The position numbers and the translations under genes were made by a program. Positions 27,891 to 35,498 of a DNA stretch of 64,000 bases are shown here, piece by piece (the first letter of the stretch is position 1; every line of letters begins with the position of its first letter). This DNA comes from Spirosoma sp. 48-14 (GTDB lineage: Bacteria; Bacteroidota; Bacteroidia; Cytophagales; Spirosomataceae), in assembly GCF_001898575.1 (NCBI RefSeq), contig NZ_MKUD01000006.1, positions 104,411 to 168,410 of the forward strand. The letters are read 5' to 3'. The notes below the pieces were generated by a model that did no database searches, was not told the DNA's origin, and worked only from the letters and a program-made list of their open reading frames with translations.

Positions 27891-27980
27891 AATGGATAAT
27901 GAATAATGAAAAATGGATGGTGTATTTTGTTGGTAATCAACCCATTAAAACCATTCATTTTACATTGTACATTATTCATT
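27891..27980. repeat. Imperfect inverted repeat, second copy of the AATGGATAATG family
   Basis: AATGGATAATGAATAATG... (27891-27920) and CATTTTACATT...ATTATTCATT (27951-27980) pair in about 25 of 30 positions. The string ATTCATTTTACATT here is also found in the repeat at 22416-22477. It lies in the gap between the MoxR and DUF4159 genes. Confidence 0.75.
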
Positions 27981-27987
27981 CCTTATA

Positions 27988-28608
27988 TCATACGTATACC
28001 ATGGCGTAGGTGATGATATTGACGCCAAACTTTGTATTGTCTTCGGCCAGAAAGCGTTTGTTCCGAAAGTCGTAATCCCACTCGCAGCCGTAATCTTTGT
28101 TGCTATACAACACACCAATGCGCCCGTTGACGATGATGGCTTTCAGGTAATCATGCACTAGATCGTCGCCCCAGCCGTTCAATTCAAATGAGGTGGTTGG
28201 TGGTCCATCGTCAAACTTGAAAAAGCAGGTGTAAATCGGGTGTGTATTCGGAATTTTCTGCAAGGCCTTCGGGCCGAACGTCCGGGCCATTTCCTGCTCG
28301 AACGATTTGGCAAACAGGCCATCGACATCATGATTACAATCATCGACGAAAACGAAGCCCCCATTCTGAACATAGCGTTTGAAATGGTCGCGCTCCTGAG
28401 CCGAAAATTCCACTAGTTTGTGGCCGCTGAGGTAGCAGAACGGACTTTTAAACAAGTCGGGACTGCTCAGTTGCACCACGCGCTCCTTCTGATCGACGGC
28501 CAGAGTCGTGTACTCAACCAGTGAATGCATCAGGTTCGACGGCATTCGTTGGTCGGTATCCCAGTCGCCAGAGGTATACTGGATTCGGGTGAAAAAGAAT
28601 GGTTTCAA
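27988..28608 (-). CDS. DUF4159 domain protein
   Basis: A 206-residue protein with the DUF4159 features FFFTRIQYTSGDWDTDQRMP at the N-terminus, FVDDCNHDVDGLFAKSFEQE around residue 103-122 and VNIITYAMVYV at the end. The fold resembles class I glutamine amidotransferases without a catalytic Cys in the expected place. No signal peptide is present, although many family members are secreted. DUF4159 genes are often found with MoxR, DUF58 and BatA genes, as here; it lies 128 bases upstream of moxR and could share the operon or have its own promoter. Function unknown. Confidence 0.85.
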   Translation of the reverse strand: MKPFFFTRIQYTSGDWDTDQRMPSNLMHSLVEYTTLAVDQKERVVQLSSPDLFKSPFCYLSGHKLVEFSAQERDHFKRYVQNGGFVFVDDCNHDVDGLFAKSFEQEMARTFGPKALQKIPNTHPIYTCFFKFDDGPPTTSFELNGWGDDLVHDYLKAIIVNGRIGVLYSNKDYGCEWDYDFRNKRFLAEDNTKFGVNIITYAMVYV

Positions 28609-28863
28609 ACTTGTTTGTTGAGAAGTAGTATTAACCTTAGTTTCGATGGAATCTACAGAATAATACTATTGGGTGTTAATATTATATTCATCTTAGAATC
28701 GGTCAGGCAACTCGAAGTCACTACCCGAATTCGTTGATTTGAATCCTAAAAATACATTTTCTGCGGCTAAATCGCTAGATATCCAAAGAGGATTTTGCAA
28801 AAATCGGTAGAGGATGTACAAATGAGATGAAGAAATGATCGGGTAGGGGTTCTTGCAAAAGTC

Positions 28864-29367
28864 CTATAATGGTTTTTCCATGACAAAATCTTCCATTAGA
28901 AATCCGTCGCCAATGTCGATGTCTTCGTTCCCAACGATGGAGAACCCGACCCGTTCGTAAAACTGAATAGCTTTGTTATAACGGTTCACATTCAGCCCCA
29001 ATCGGTCGTTGTTATTGGCTTTGGCAACCTCGGCTACGGCGTCAATTAGTAAACGACCCACTCCTTTCCCCTGACTGGCTGGAAGCAGATAAATTTTATG
29101 GATTTTGGTAAGTGGCTGGCCTTTGTAATTCAGCTCATATGAGCTATAGCCCAGAAACTCCTGGGTCGTATCCTCTTTGGCCAGCAAAAAAACGTGCTGT
29201 TTATCATTGACCTGACTTTTCAGAGCTTCCAGACTGTACATCATGTCGAGCATGTAGCTAATCTGGTCAGGGGACAGAATCTCCCCAAATGTATTGGGCC
29301 AGGTTCGGTGGGCAATGTCCTGAATAGTCGGTAAGTCGTGTTCGGTGGCTTGGGTAATGGTAATCAT
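28864..29367 (-). CDS. GNAT-family N-acetyltransferase
   Basis: A 167-residue acetyltransferase. The acetyl-CoA binding loop QGKGVGRLLIDA is near residues 102-113, preceded by the strand IHKIYLLPAS, and followed by LGLNVNRYNKAIQFYERVGF, the usual motif B. The final VMEK strand is typical. The substrate is unknown; the family modifies small amines, peptides or ribosomal proteins. A second, only distantly similar GNAT gene follows at 29496 in the same orientation, 128 bases away. Confidence 0.9.
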   Translation of the reverse strand: MITITQATEHDLPTIQDIAHRTWPNTFGEILSPDQISYMLDMMYSLEALKSQVNDKQHVFLLAKEDTTQEFLGYSSYELNYKGQPLTKIHKIYLLPASQGKGVGRLLIDAVAEVAKANNNDRLGLNVNRYNKAIQFYERVGFSIVGNEDIDIGDGFLMEDFVMEKPL

Positions 29368-29495
29368 AAAGCAGGTTGCAGCTTTAACTAACTAGACATA
29401 GGTATTCGTTGATACGAGTTGAAAGCATTTTTCTATTGTTTATGGAGTGATGAAGTTACGAAAGAATACAATTAGTAGCGAAACGCTTGGTATGG

Positions 29496-30014
29496 TTAAG
29501 GGACGAAGCCTGGTTTGGTCCAGGCCATGAGCAGGCTGTCTTCGTAACTACCATCCTGATTTCGGGTTTTGTGTTTCATCCGGCCTTCCAGCACAAAACC
29601 CAGATTCTGATATAATCCGATAGATTTTTGGTTCGAGGCTCTGGATTCGAGTTCGACCCGACTTACTTCGGGGAATTCATGCTGAACGTTATCGAGGAAT
29701 GCCTCAAACAGCTTTTTGCCGACGCCTTTGCCCTGATAAGTTGGATGAACAGCAATGGTTAAACCCGTCAGGATATGGTCGAAAATACGCAACCCGTATT
29801 TGGATGCATGGATTTCGGCAATAACTGCTCCCGAATCGTTTATGGTAACCAGCATAAGACCATGCTGGTCTGTGGTCTGAAAAAGGGTTTCGATATAGGT
29901 TTCCGTAATTTCCGGTTCAGTGCGGGCAATGCCCTGACTAATCCGGGCTACTTCTCGATGGAGTTGGAGGATGGCCTCTTTGTCAATTGGTGTTGCCTTT
30001 CGAATACGAACCAT
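29496..30014 (-). CDS. GNAT-family N-acetyltransferase
   Basis: A 172-residue acetyltransferase with the acetyl-CoA loop YQGKGVGKKLFEAFLDN near residues 93-110 and the motif B SNQKSIGLYQNLGFVLEGR. The end (HKTRNQDGSYEDSLLMAWTK) resembles RimI/RimL-type enzymes that include an active-site Tyr and a final strand. The substrate cannot be told. It starts 87 bases after the end of the DUF2442 gene; it is transcribed in the same direction as the other genes in this run. Confidence 0.9.
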   Translation of the reverse strand: MVRIRKATPIDKEAILQLHREVARISQGIARTEPEITETYIETLFQTTDQHGLMLVTINDSGAVIAEIHASKYGLRIFDHILTGLTIAVHPTYQGKGVGKKLFEAFLDNVQHEFPEVSRVELESRASNQKSIGLYQNLGFVLEGRMKHKTRNQDGSYEDSLLMAWTKPGFVP

Positions 30015-30101
30015 AGGGATAAACGAATTGGTCGGCCTTCTGTATCAAAAATGGCCGACCAATTAATTAGTTTTTATACTTCTTGTAACGCGAGTTGCCA
30101 C

Positions 30102-30341
30102 CTAACTGATCGATTGACTATCTAAATACAACGTATCGGGGTCTAAATCAAGGTCATTGGGCCAAACTATACTACCATTAAACGCGCGGATTCCGTTGAA
30201 CACAGAGGTATCCCGTAACTCTTGAAAAATGCCGATAGACAAATAGGGCTTTACGTCAAATAGTTTTCGTTCCTGATTCGTAAATAGTAACTCAAGGCGA
30301 TAATCCTCAAGCGGTTTTACGCCTATAACGCGCGGATTCAT
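30102..30341 (-). CDS. DUF2442 domain protein
   Basis: A 79-residue protein. I chose the ATG at 30341 (MNPRVIGVKPLEDY); an in-frame TTG at 30347 would make it two residues longer. The sequence RLELLFTNQERKLFDVKPYL and the ending WPNDLDLDPDTLYLDSQ are typical of DUF2442. It lies 7 bases past the end of the DUF4160 gene, on the same strand. These two families are often found as neighbours and have been suggested to form a toxin-antitoxin-like pair, which is not proven. Confidence 0.85.
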   Translation of the reverse strand: MNPRVIGVKPLEDYRLELLFTNQERKLFDVKPYLSIGIFQELRDTSVFNGIRAFNGSIVWPNDLDLDPDTLYLDSQSIS

Positions 30342-30348
30342 AACCAAT

Positions 30349-30618
30349 CTATTTTAGAGGATCAATTGGGAATACCTTTTGACCATTGATGGCAAGTTGC
30401 CAGTCGGCCATTAGGCTTTCTCGATGAATTTCAATCCAGGCTTCAACCAGTTTGATTTTACCTTTTGGTAGCTTTCCTTCTAACAACTCGCCACTTTCAA
30501 TCGTAAAAACAGCTTCCATTTCACCATAGCGAACATGAATATGAGGTGTAAAGTGCTGTTTATTGTCGAAATAATACAGGCTAACAATTAGCCCGTAAAA
30601 CATAGATATAACTGGCAT
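30349..30618 (-). CDS. DUF4160 domain protein
   Basis: An 89-residue protein with the DUF4160 signature: MPVISMFYGLIVSLYYFDNK, then HFTPHIHVRYGEMEAVFTIE and LVEAWIEIHRESLMADW. The His-x-His and aromatic residues in HIHVRYG may form a binding site. It is first in the two-gene unit with DUF2442. It follows the pmbA copy 1 gene (stop at 30648) by 30 bases, so a transcript from the tldD array could continue into it. Confidence 0.85.
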   Translation of the reverse strand: MPVISMFYGLIVSLYYFDNKQHFTPHIHVRYGEMEAVFTIESGELLEGKLPKGKIKLVEAWIEIHRESLMADWQLAINGQKVFPIDPLK

Positions 30619-30647
30619 AGTCCATTAGTACATAAGTCACAAGGCTC

Positions 30648-31985
30648 TTACACCGCATCTGATAAACTCGTGAACGTAAACTCCCGAATTTTCATCGGTG
30701 GAATCAGGTAGTTCTGGTCTGTTTCGGTGCTGACGACGCGCTCCGGTTTACCCAACGACTCCAGGTTATTCAGCATGATGATTGGACTTTCATTGAACCG
30801 GAAGTTTTTGATCGGGTGTTTGATCTTGCCATTCTCAATGTAGAATGTCCCGTCGCGGGTAAGGCCGGTGAGCAGAATGGTTTGCGGATCGACGGTGCGG
30901 ATATACCAGAGCTTCGTGACCAGAATACCCCGTTGCGTACTTTTGATCATCTCTTCTGTCGACGCATTGCCCCCCAACATGATCAGATTGCCGGGGAAAG
31001 GAATTGCCTTTTTGCCCGTCTTCTGCGCCCAATAGCGCGAATAGGCCAGATTTTTCACCACGCCTTTCTCAATCCACATGGTTTTTTCCTGGGGGCGCCC
31101 ATCGCCCGACCACGGAGAAGCCGGTAGTTCTGGATTCGTAGGGTCAGAGTAAATCGTAACGCGCTCATCTACAATCTTATCACCCAGCCGGGATTTACCA
31201 CCCGCTTTGCTGAAATACGACCGCCCTTCATCGGCCGACCGGGCATCCAGGTTGAAGTAGATGTTTTCGAGCAGAACGGCAGCGGCTGTAGGTTCCAGAA
31301 TAACCGTGTATTTGCCCGGTTCAATGGCCCGTGCTTCGGCTGATCCCTGTCCTTTCTGGATGGCTATTTTTGTAACTGCTTCGGTATCTAGTTTGTTGAA
31401 GTCGCTATAACCACGCGCTACGTAGCCAGAGCCTTTGCCATCTTCGGTACGAACGGTCAGCGAAAAATTGACATTCGTGCTGGGGTAGTAGGCAAATAGC
31501 CCCTTCGAGTTCATCATGGCGGAGTAGCCATATTGATCCTGCAAAAACCCAGCCGCTACCAGCTTTTGGTCACGAGCCAGTTTCAGGCTTTTGGCTACCG
31601 CATCGGCTCGCGTATCTGGGGTGATTTTGGCGGTTGAGTCGAAAAAACCGTTTGACTTGATGTATTGTTGCGGTCCCAGAACACCCACATATTCAGGGTT
31701 TTCGGGCGCTAGCCGGGCTAGTTCTTCCGACCGGCGAACTACTTTTTCGAGCGAAGCATCGTCGAATTCATCAATGGTCGCTACACCCACTTTTTTGCCA
31801 AAAGCGGATTGAACGACCAGATTTTTATTAATCAGCGAGCCGCTGGTCGATACTTCGTTACGGGCATAGCGCAGGTTACCCCGCTCTTCGCCCAGCAGAT
31901 TGACCTCGCATTCATCTGCTTTTGAGTAACTTAAAACTTTAGTCAGCAGGGCTTTTGCCTCTGCTTCAGTTAAGATGATAGCCAT
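30648..31985 (-). CDS. PmbA/TldE-like metalloprotease subunit, copy 1
   Basis: A 445-residue member of the TldD/PmbA family, lacking the HExxxH motif and so the non-catalytic (TldE-like) partner. Conserved marks are EVNLLGEERGNLRYARNEVS at residues about 22-42, EELARLAPENPEY near 90-102, EPGKYTVILEPTA near 222-234 and the final REFTFTSLSDAV. In known TldD-TldE pairs the two proteins form a cytoplasmic heterodimer that degrades unfolded peptides and trims microcin or CcdA. It has no signal peptide. It is 126 bases after tldD copy 1, with a long palindrome between. The region after GDGRPQEK is short compared with copies 2 and 3. Confidence 0.85.
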   Translation of the reverse strand: MAIILTEAEAKALLTKVLSYSKADECEVNLLGEERGNLRYARNEVSTSGSLINKNLVVQSAFGKKVGVATIDEFDDASLEKVVRRSEELARLAPENPEYVGVLGPQQYIKSNGFFDSTAKITPDTRADAVAKSLKLARDQKLVAAGFLQDQYGYSAMMNSKGLFAYYPSTNVNFSLTVRTEDGKGSGYVARGYSDFNKLDTEAVTKIAIQKGQGSAEARAIEPGKYTVILEPTAAAVLLENIYFNLDARSADEGRSYFSKAGGKSRLGDKIVDERVTIYSDPTNPELPASPWSGDGRPQEKTMWIEKGVVKNLAYSRYWAQKTGKKAIPFPGNLIMLGGNASTEEMIKSTQRGILVTKLWYIRTVDPQTILLTGLTRDGTFYIENGKIKHPIKNFRFNESPIIMLNNLESLGKPERVVSTETDQNYLIPPMKIREFTFTSLSDAV

Positions 31986-31998
31986 GTCTTTGGATAGT

Positions 31999-32102
31999 AG
32001 TTAGGAGTGAGTAGCGAGTAGTGAGAATGCTGGGCCGCGCAGGCTGACGCATACTTTTCGGCTTGCGCCGGCATTCTCACTCCTCGCTACTCACTCCTAA
32101 CT
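31999..32102. repeat. Palindromic element in tldD-pmbA gap, copy 1
   Basis: The arms 31999-32030 and 32071-32102 (AGTTAGGAGTGAGTAGCGAG...) match as complements in 31 of 32 positions, with a 40-base spacer. It occupies nearly the full gap between tldD copy 1 and pmbA copy 1. The spacer is longer than in copies 2 and 4. Confidence 0.9.
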
Positions 32103-32111
32103 CCTGTTTTT

Positions 32112-33752
32112 TTAAATTTTCCGGGCTGTATTGATCACATTGACGCCATTGAAGCGGGCGGTTGAACTGCCGTGCGAAACGGCGCTTGATTGGGGAGGCT
32201 GGCCTTTGCCGTCGAAGAAGGAGCCACCCAGTCGATAATCTTTCTCGTCGCAAACCGCTACGCAGGAGTTCCAGAATTCCTGGGTGTTCGACTGATAGGC
32301 AACATCTTTGAGCATACCGGCAATCTGCCCGTCTTTGATTTCGTAGAAGAGTTGTCCGCCAAACTGGAAGTTATAGCGCTGTTGATCGATGGAGAACGAG
32401 CCATCGCCGATGATGTAAATGCCTTTTTTGACATCTTTGATCATCTCCTGAACCGATAAGGGGGTTTTGCCTGCCGCCAGCGATACGTTGGCCATGCGCT
32501 GAAACTGCACCGAACTCCAGCTATCCGCATAGCAGCAGCCCTGCGATTCTTTCTCGCCAATGATATGTACCTGATCCCGAATGGCCTGGTAGTTGACCAG
32601 CGTACCGTCTTTCACTAAGTCCCATTTTTTAGTTTGTACCCCTTCGTCGTCATAACCAACGGCTCCTAGCGAACCCACCTGCGTTTTATCGGCAAAGAAG
32701 TTGACCTGCTTGCTACCGTAGTTAAAGTTTTTCGACTGCCATTTGTCGAGGGTTGCAAAGCTGGTTCCGGCAAAGTTGGCTTCGTAGCCCAGTACACGGT
32801 CGAGTTCGAGCGGGTGGCCTACGGACTCGTGGATGGTTAGCCACAGGTGCGAGGGGTCGAGTACGAGATCGTATTTACCCGCTTCGACCGATTTGGCTGT
32901 ATGTTTAGCTTTGGCCTGTTTGGCAGCAGCAATGACATCTTCGAGCATGTCGTAGCCTTTGTTGTAGCGGGTGGTGATGCCCGAAACTTTATCGGCTGGG
33001 TTGACTTGAAGGTATTCATACCCCATGCCGACAGGGGCGCTTAAGGCATTGCGGGTTTCAAATTTGCCCGTCTTGGCATCAATGGACGTAACATCAAAAA
33101 TAGGCCAGATGCGGTGGATGTCCTGATCGGCATAGGTGCCATCGGTAGAGGCAAAATACTTTTGCTCGTTTACCATAAACAGTACCGAGTTTACAAAGTT
33201 GGCCCCGTTCTTCATAGCCGCGCCATTGACCTCCATTAACAAATCGACCTTTTCTTTGATGGGTACTTCAAACGCGTTCTTTTGAATGGGAGCTTTCCAG
33301 CTTACCTCGCCATAACCTTTCTGGGGAGCTAGCTGAACGGGCTGTTTCATCAGCTTCGCATTCGCTTTCGCAATGGCAACGGCCTTTTCGGCCGCTTTAG
33401 CAGTATCGTCCTCGCTTTTAGCATCGACTATGGCGGCAAAGCCCCAGCAGCCATCCGCAATAACCCGAACCCCAACACCGTATGATTCGGTGTTGACAAT
33501 GTTCTGAACTTTGTCTTCTCGGGTAACGACAAATTGATTCAGGTACCGACCAATCCGAACATCAGTGTACGAAGCTCCTTTACTTTTGGCGGCATTCATG
33601 GCGGCATCGGCCAGGCGTTTTTTGGTGGCTACATCCAGGCCGGGTTCCAGCAGCATTTCGGGGCTCACCGGTCGGGAAAAGGCAGGCAGTGCAGGCAGTA
33701 GGATTCCAGCGGCTCCCATGCCCAGCAGTTGGTTGAAATCTCGACGATTCAA
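32112..33752 (-). CDS. TldD-like metalloprotease subunit, copy 1, with Tat-like signal
   Basis: A 546-residue protein of the TldD family with the metal-binding motif HESVGH (HExxxH) at residues 308-313, followed by PLELDRVLGYEANFAGTSFA. A Cys-rich GCCYADSW and an end with VCDEKDYRLGG, FDGKGQP and VSHGSSTARFNGVNVINT are conserved in all four copies; the late Cys may be the third zinc ligand (inference). The N-terminus MNRRDFNQLLGMGAAGILLP has a twin-arginine-like RRDF motif before a hydrophobic stretch, so export by Tat is possible, unlike the cytoplasmic E. coli protein. The start codon is TTG. First gene of pair 1; terminator at 33958 lies upstream. Confidence 0.85.
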   Translation of the reverse strand: MNRRDFNQLLGMGAAGILLPALPAFSRPVSPEMLLEPGLDVATKKRLADAAMNAAKSKGASYTDVRIGRYLNQFVVTREDKVQNIVNTESYGVGVRVIADGCWGFAAIVDAKSEDDTAKAAEKAVAIAKANAKLMKQPVQLAPQKGYGEVSWKAPIQKNAFEVPIKEKVDLLMEVNGAAMKNGANFVNSVLFMVNEQKYFASTDGTYADQDIHRIWPIFDVTSIDAKTGKFETRNALSAPVGMGYEYLQVNPADKVSGITTRYNKGYDMLEDVIAAAKQAKAKHTAKSVEAGKYDLVLDPSHLWLTIHESVGHPLELDRVLGYEANFAGTSFATLDKWQSKNFNYGSKQVNFFADKTQVGSLGAVGYDDEGVQTKKWDLVKDGTLVNYQAIRDQVHIIGEKESQGCCYADSWSSVQFQRMANVSLAAGKTPLSVQEMIKDVKKGIYIIGDGSFSIDQQRYNFQFGGQLFYEIKDGQIAGMLKDVAYQSNTQEFWNSCVAVCDEKDYRLGGSFFDGKGQPPQSSAVSHGSSTARFNGVNVINTARKI

Positions 33753-33957
33753 GGTTTGTTTCTCCTATGTGATTGAATGAAATGAAGTGTAGTTAAAACT
33801 ATGCCAAGTTACAGATGGAACGCTAAAATTTGGAATTTTAGCATAGTTACTACGCCGATTACCAATGTTTGTTGGCTTTTCGCGAATAAAGACCAAATCG
33901 GGAAACGAAGCTTGGATTAAATGTTTGGGTGGTAAATGGGCTATTTGAACGGCTACT

Positions 33958-33996
33958 AAAAAAGGGAGCTGTATTTGTGCACAGCTCCCTTTTTTG
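33958..33996. terminator. Bidirectional intrinsic terminator between pairs 1 and 2
   Basis: AAAAAAGGGAGCTGT pairs with ACAGCTCCCTTTTTT around an 8-base loop. On the minus strand it would stop transcription after pmbA copy 2 (stop at 34021), so pair 1 needs its own promoter in 33753-33957. Confidence 0.85.
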
Positions 33997-34020
33997 AATG
34001 AATAAAATGGATCGCTCTCT

Positions 34021-35385
34021 TTAAATCGCGTCGGAAAGGCTGGTGAATGTGAAGTCGCGGGCTTTTACCGGGGGAATCAGATTGCCGTTTACTCGCATAG
34101 GAGCTCCCAACGCTTCTACGTTGTTGAGCACAATGATGGCACTTTCATTGAATCGAAAGTTCTTGACAGGGAATTTGATCTGTCCATTTTCGATGTAAAA
34201 CGTACCATCACGGGTTAGGCCCGTTTGAAGTAACGTTTTTGGGTCTACCATCCGAACGTACCAGAGCCGGGTGACCAGAATGCCTTTGTCCGTACTTTTG
34301 ATCAAGTCGGCCAGCGACTGGTTACCACCTGCCATGATAAAACCCGTAGGGGGTGGCACTGCTTTAACGCCTTTCTGAGACGCCCAGAAGCGTGAATAAC
34401 TCATGTTTTTAACCACTCCATTCTCAAACCAGGTTAGCTTTTCCTGTGGTCGCCCATCGCCTACGACACCTCCACCAAGGAAGGAGCCAGTACGGTTTCG
34501 GCCTTCACTGGCAAACGGTTCGCTGGGGGCTTCCGGATTCATAGGGTCGGAGTAGATGGTTATGCGTTCATCGATAAGCTTTTCCCCCAAGCGCGTGCCT
34601 CCTCCTTTTCGACTTAAAAAACTCCGCCCTTCATCGGCCAGACGGGCATCCATTCCCGACATCATGCTTTGCAGAAGCGTTCCCATAGCTGTCGGCTCCA
34701 GGATAACCGTGTATTTGCCGGGTTCTAAGGTACGGGCGTTGGTGGAGGCCAATGCCTTTTGCATGGCAATGCCGGTTACAGCCCGCGTTTTCAATTTACT
34801 TATATCGTTGAAATCACGGGTTACGTAGCCTGAGCCAGTACTATCGGCCGTGCGAACCGTAACCGAGAAATCAACGGAAGTGGCTTTGTTGTATCCAAAT
34901 AGCCCTTTGCTGTTGGCAATGGCTGAAAAACCAGTTGTATCCTGTAAGAAACCAGCGGCACTGAGATTCTTCTGCTCACAGGCGTCTACGCTATCGAAGG
35001 CAACCTGTGCCCGAGCCTCGGCATCCATTTTGGCCGTAGTGTCGGCGTACATCGGCGTTTCGAGGTAGCTCTGTGGCCCGATCATGGGCATGTACTCCGG
35101 GTTTTCGGGCGCTAGTCGGGCGATTTCCTCGGCTCGCCGAACGGTCCGTTCAATGGCTTTGTCGTTGAATTCGTTGACCGTTGCCGAACCCATTCGCTTA
35201 CCAATTCCAGCCGTAATGAGCAGCGACATATTATCTGCTTCACCACCGGACGAAACGCTGTTGAGCGCATAGCGGATATTGCTGGTTCGTCCCCCGCTCA
35301 GGCTAACACTCATTTCATCGGCTTTGGAAAACGTCAACACCTTTTCCAGAATTTTCTTTGCTTCTTCCTGCGATATGATGGCCAT
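34021..35385 (-). CDS. PmbA/TldE-like metalloprotease subunit, copy 2
   Basis: A 454-residue TldE-like partner protein without an HExxxH motif. It starts MAIISQEEAKKILEKVLTFS and carries RRAEEIARLAPENPEYMPM near residue 85-105, EPGKYTVILEPTA near 220-232 and the shared end TFTSLSDAI. It differs from copies 1 and 4 in a Gly-rich insertion of about 9 residues (NRTGSFLGGGVVG) just before the conserved GDGRPQEK. The gene is 113 bases after tldD copy 2 with a perfect palindrome between, and is followed by a strong terminator. Confidence 0.85.
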   Translation of the reverse strand: MAIISQEEAKKILEKVLTFSKADEMSVSLSGGRTSNIRYALNSVSSGGEADNMSLLITAGIGKRMGSATVNEFNDKAIERTVRRAEEIARLAPENPEYMPMIGPQSYLETPMYADTTAKMDAEARAQVAFDSVDACEQKNLSAAGFLQDTTGFSAIANSKGLFGYNKATSVDFSVTVRTADSTGSGYVTRDFNDISKLKTRAVTGIAMQKALASTNARTLEPGKYTVILEPTAMGTLLQSMMSGMDARLADEGRSFLSRKGGGTRLGEKLIDERITIYSDPMNPEAPSEPFASEGRNRTGSFLGGGVVGDGRPQEKLTWFENGVVKNMSYSRFWASQKGVKAVPPPTGFIMAGGNQSLADLIKSTDKGILVTRLWYVRMVDPKTLLQTGLTRDGTFYIENGQIKFPVKNFRFNESAIIVLNNVEALGAPMRVNGNLIPPVKARDFTFTSLSDAI

Positions 35386-35398
35386 GTCTTTGGGTAGT

Positions 35399-35490
35399 AG
35401 TTAGGAGTGAGTAGCGAGGAGTGAGAATGCTGGCGCAAACCAAAGCGAGTATGCGCCAGCATTCTCACTCCTCGCTACTCACTCCTAACT
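35399..35490. repeat. Palindromic element in tldD-pmbA gap, copy 2
   Basis: A perfect 39-bp inverted repeat, arms 35399-35437 and 35452-35490 (AGTTAGGAGTGAGTAGCGAG...TGGCGCA), with a 14-base spacer. It fills almost the entire gap between tldD copy 2 and pmbA copy 2. Confidence 0.95.
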
Positions 35491-35498
35491 CCTTTTAG

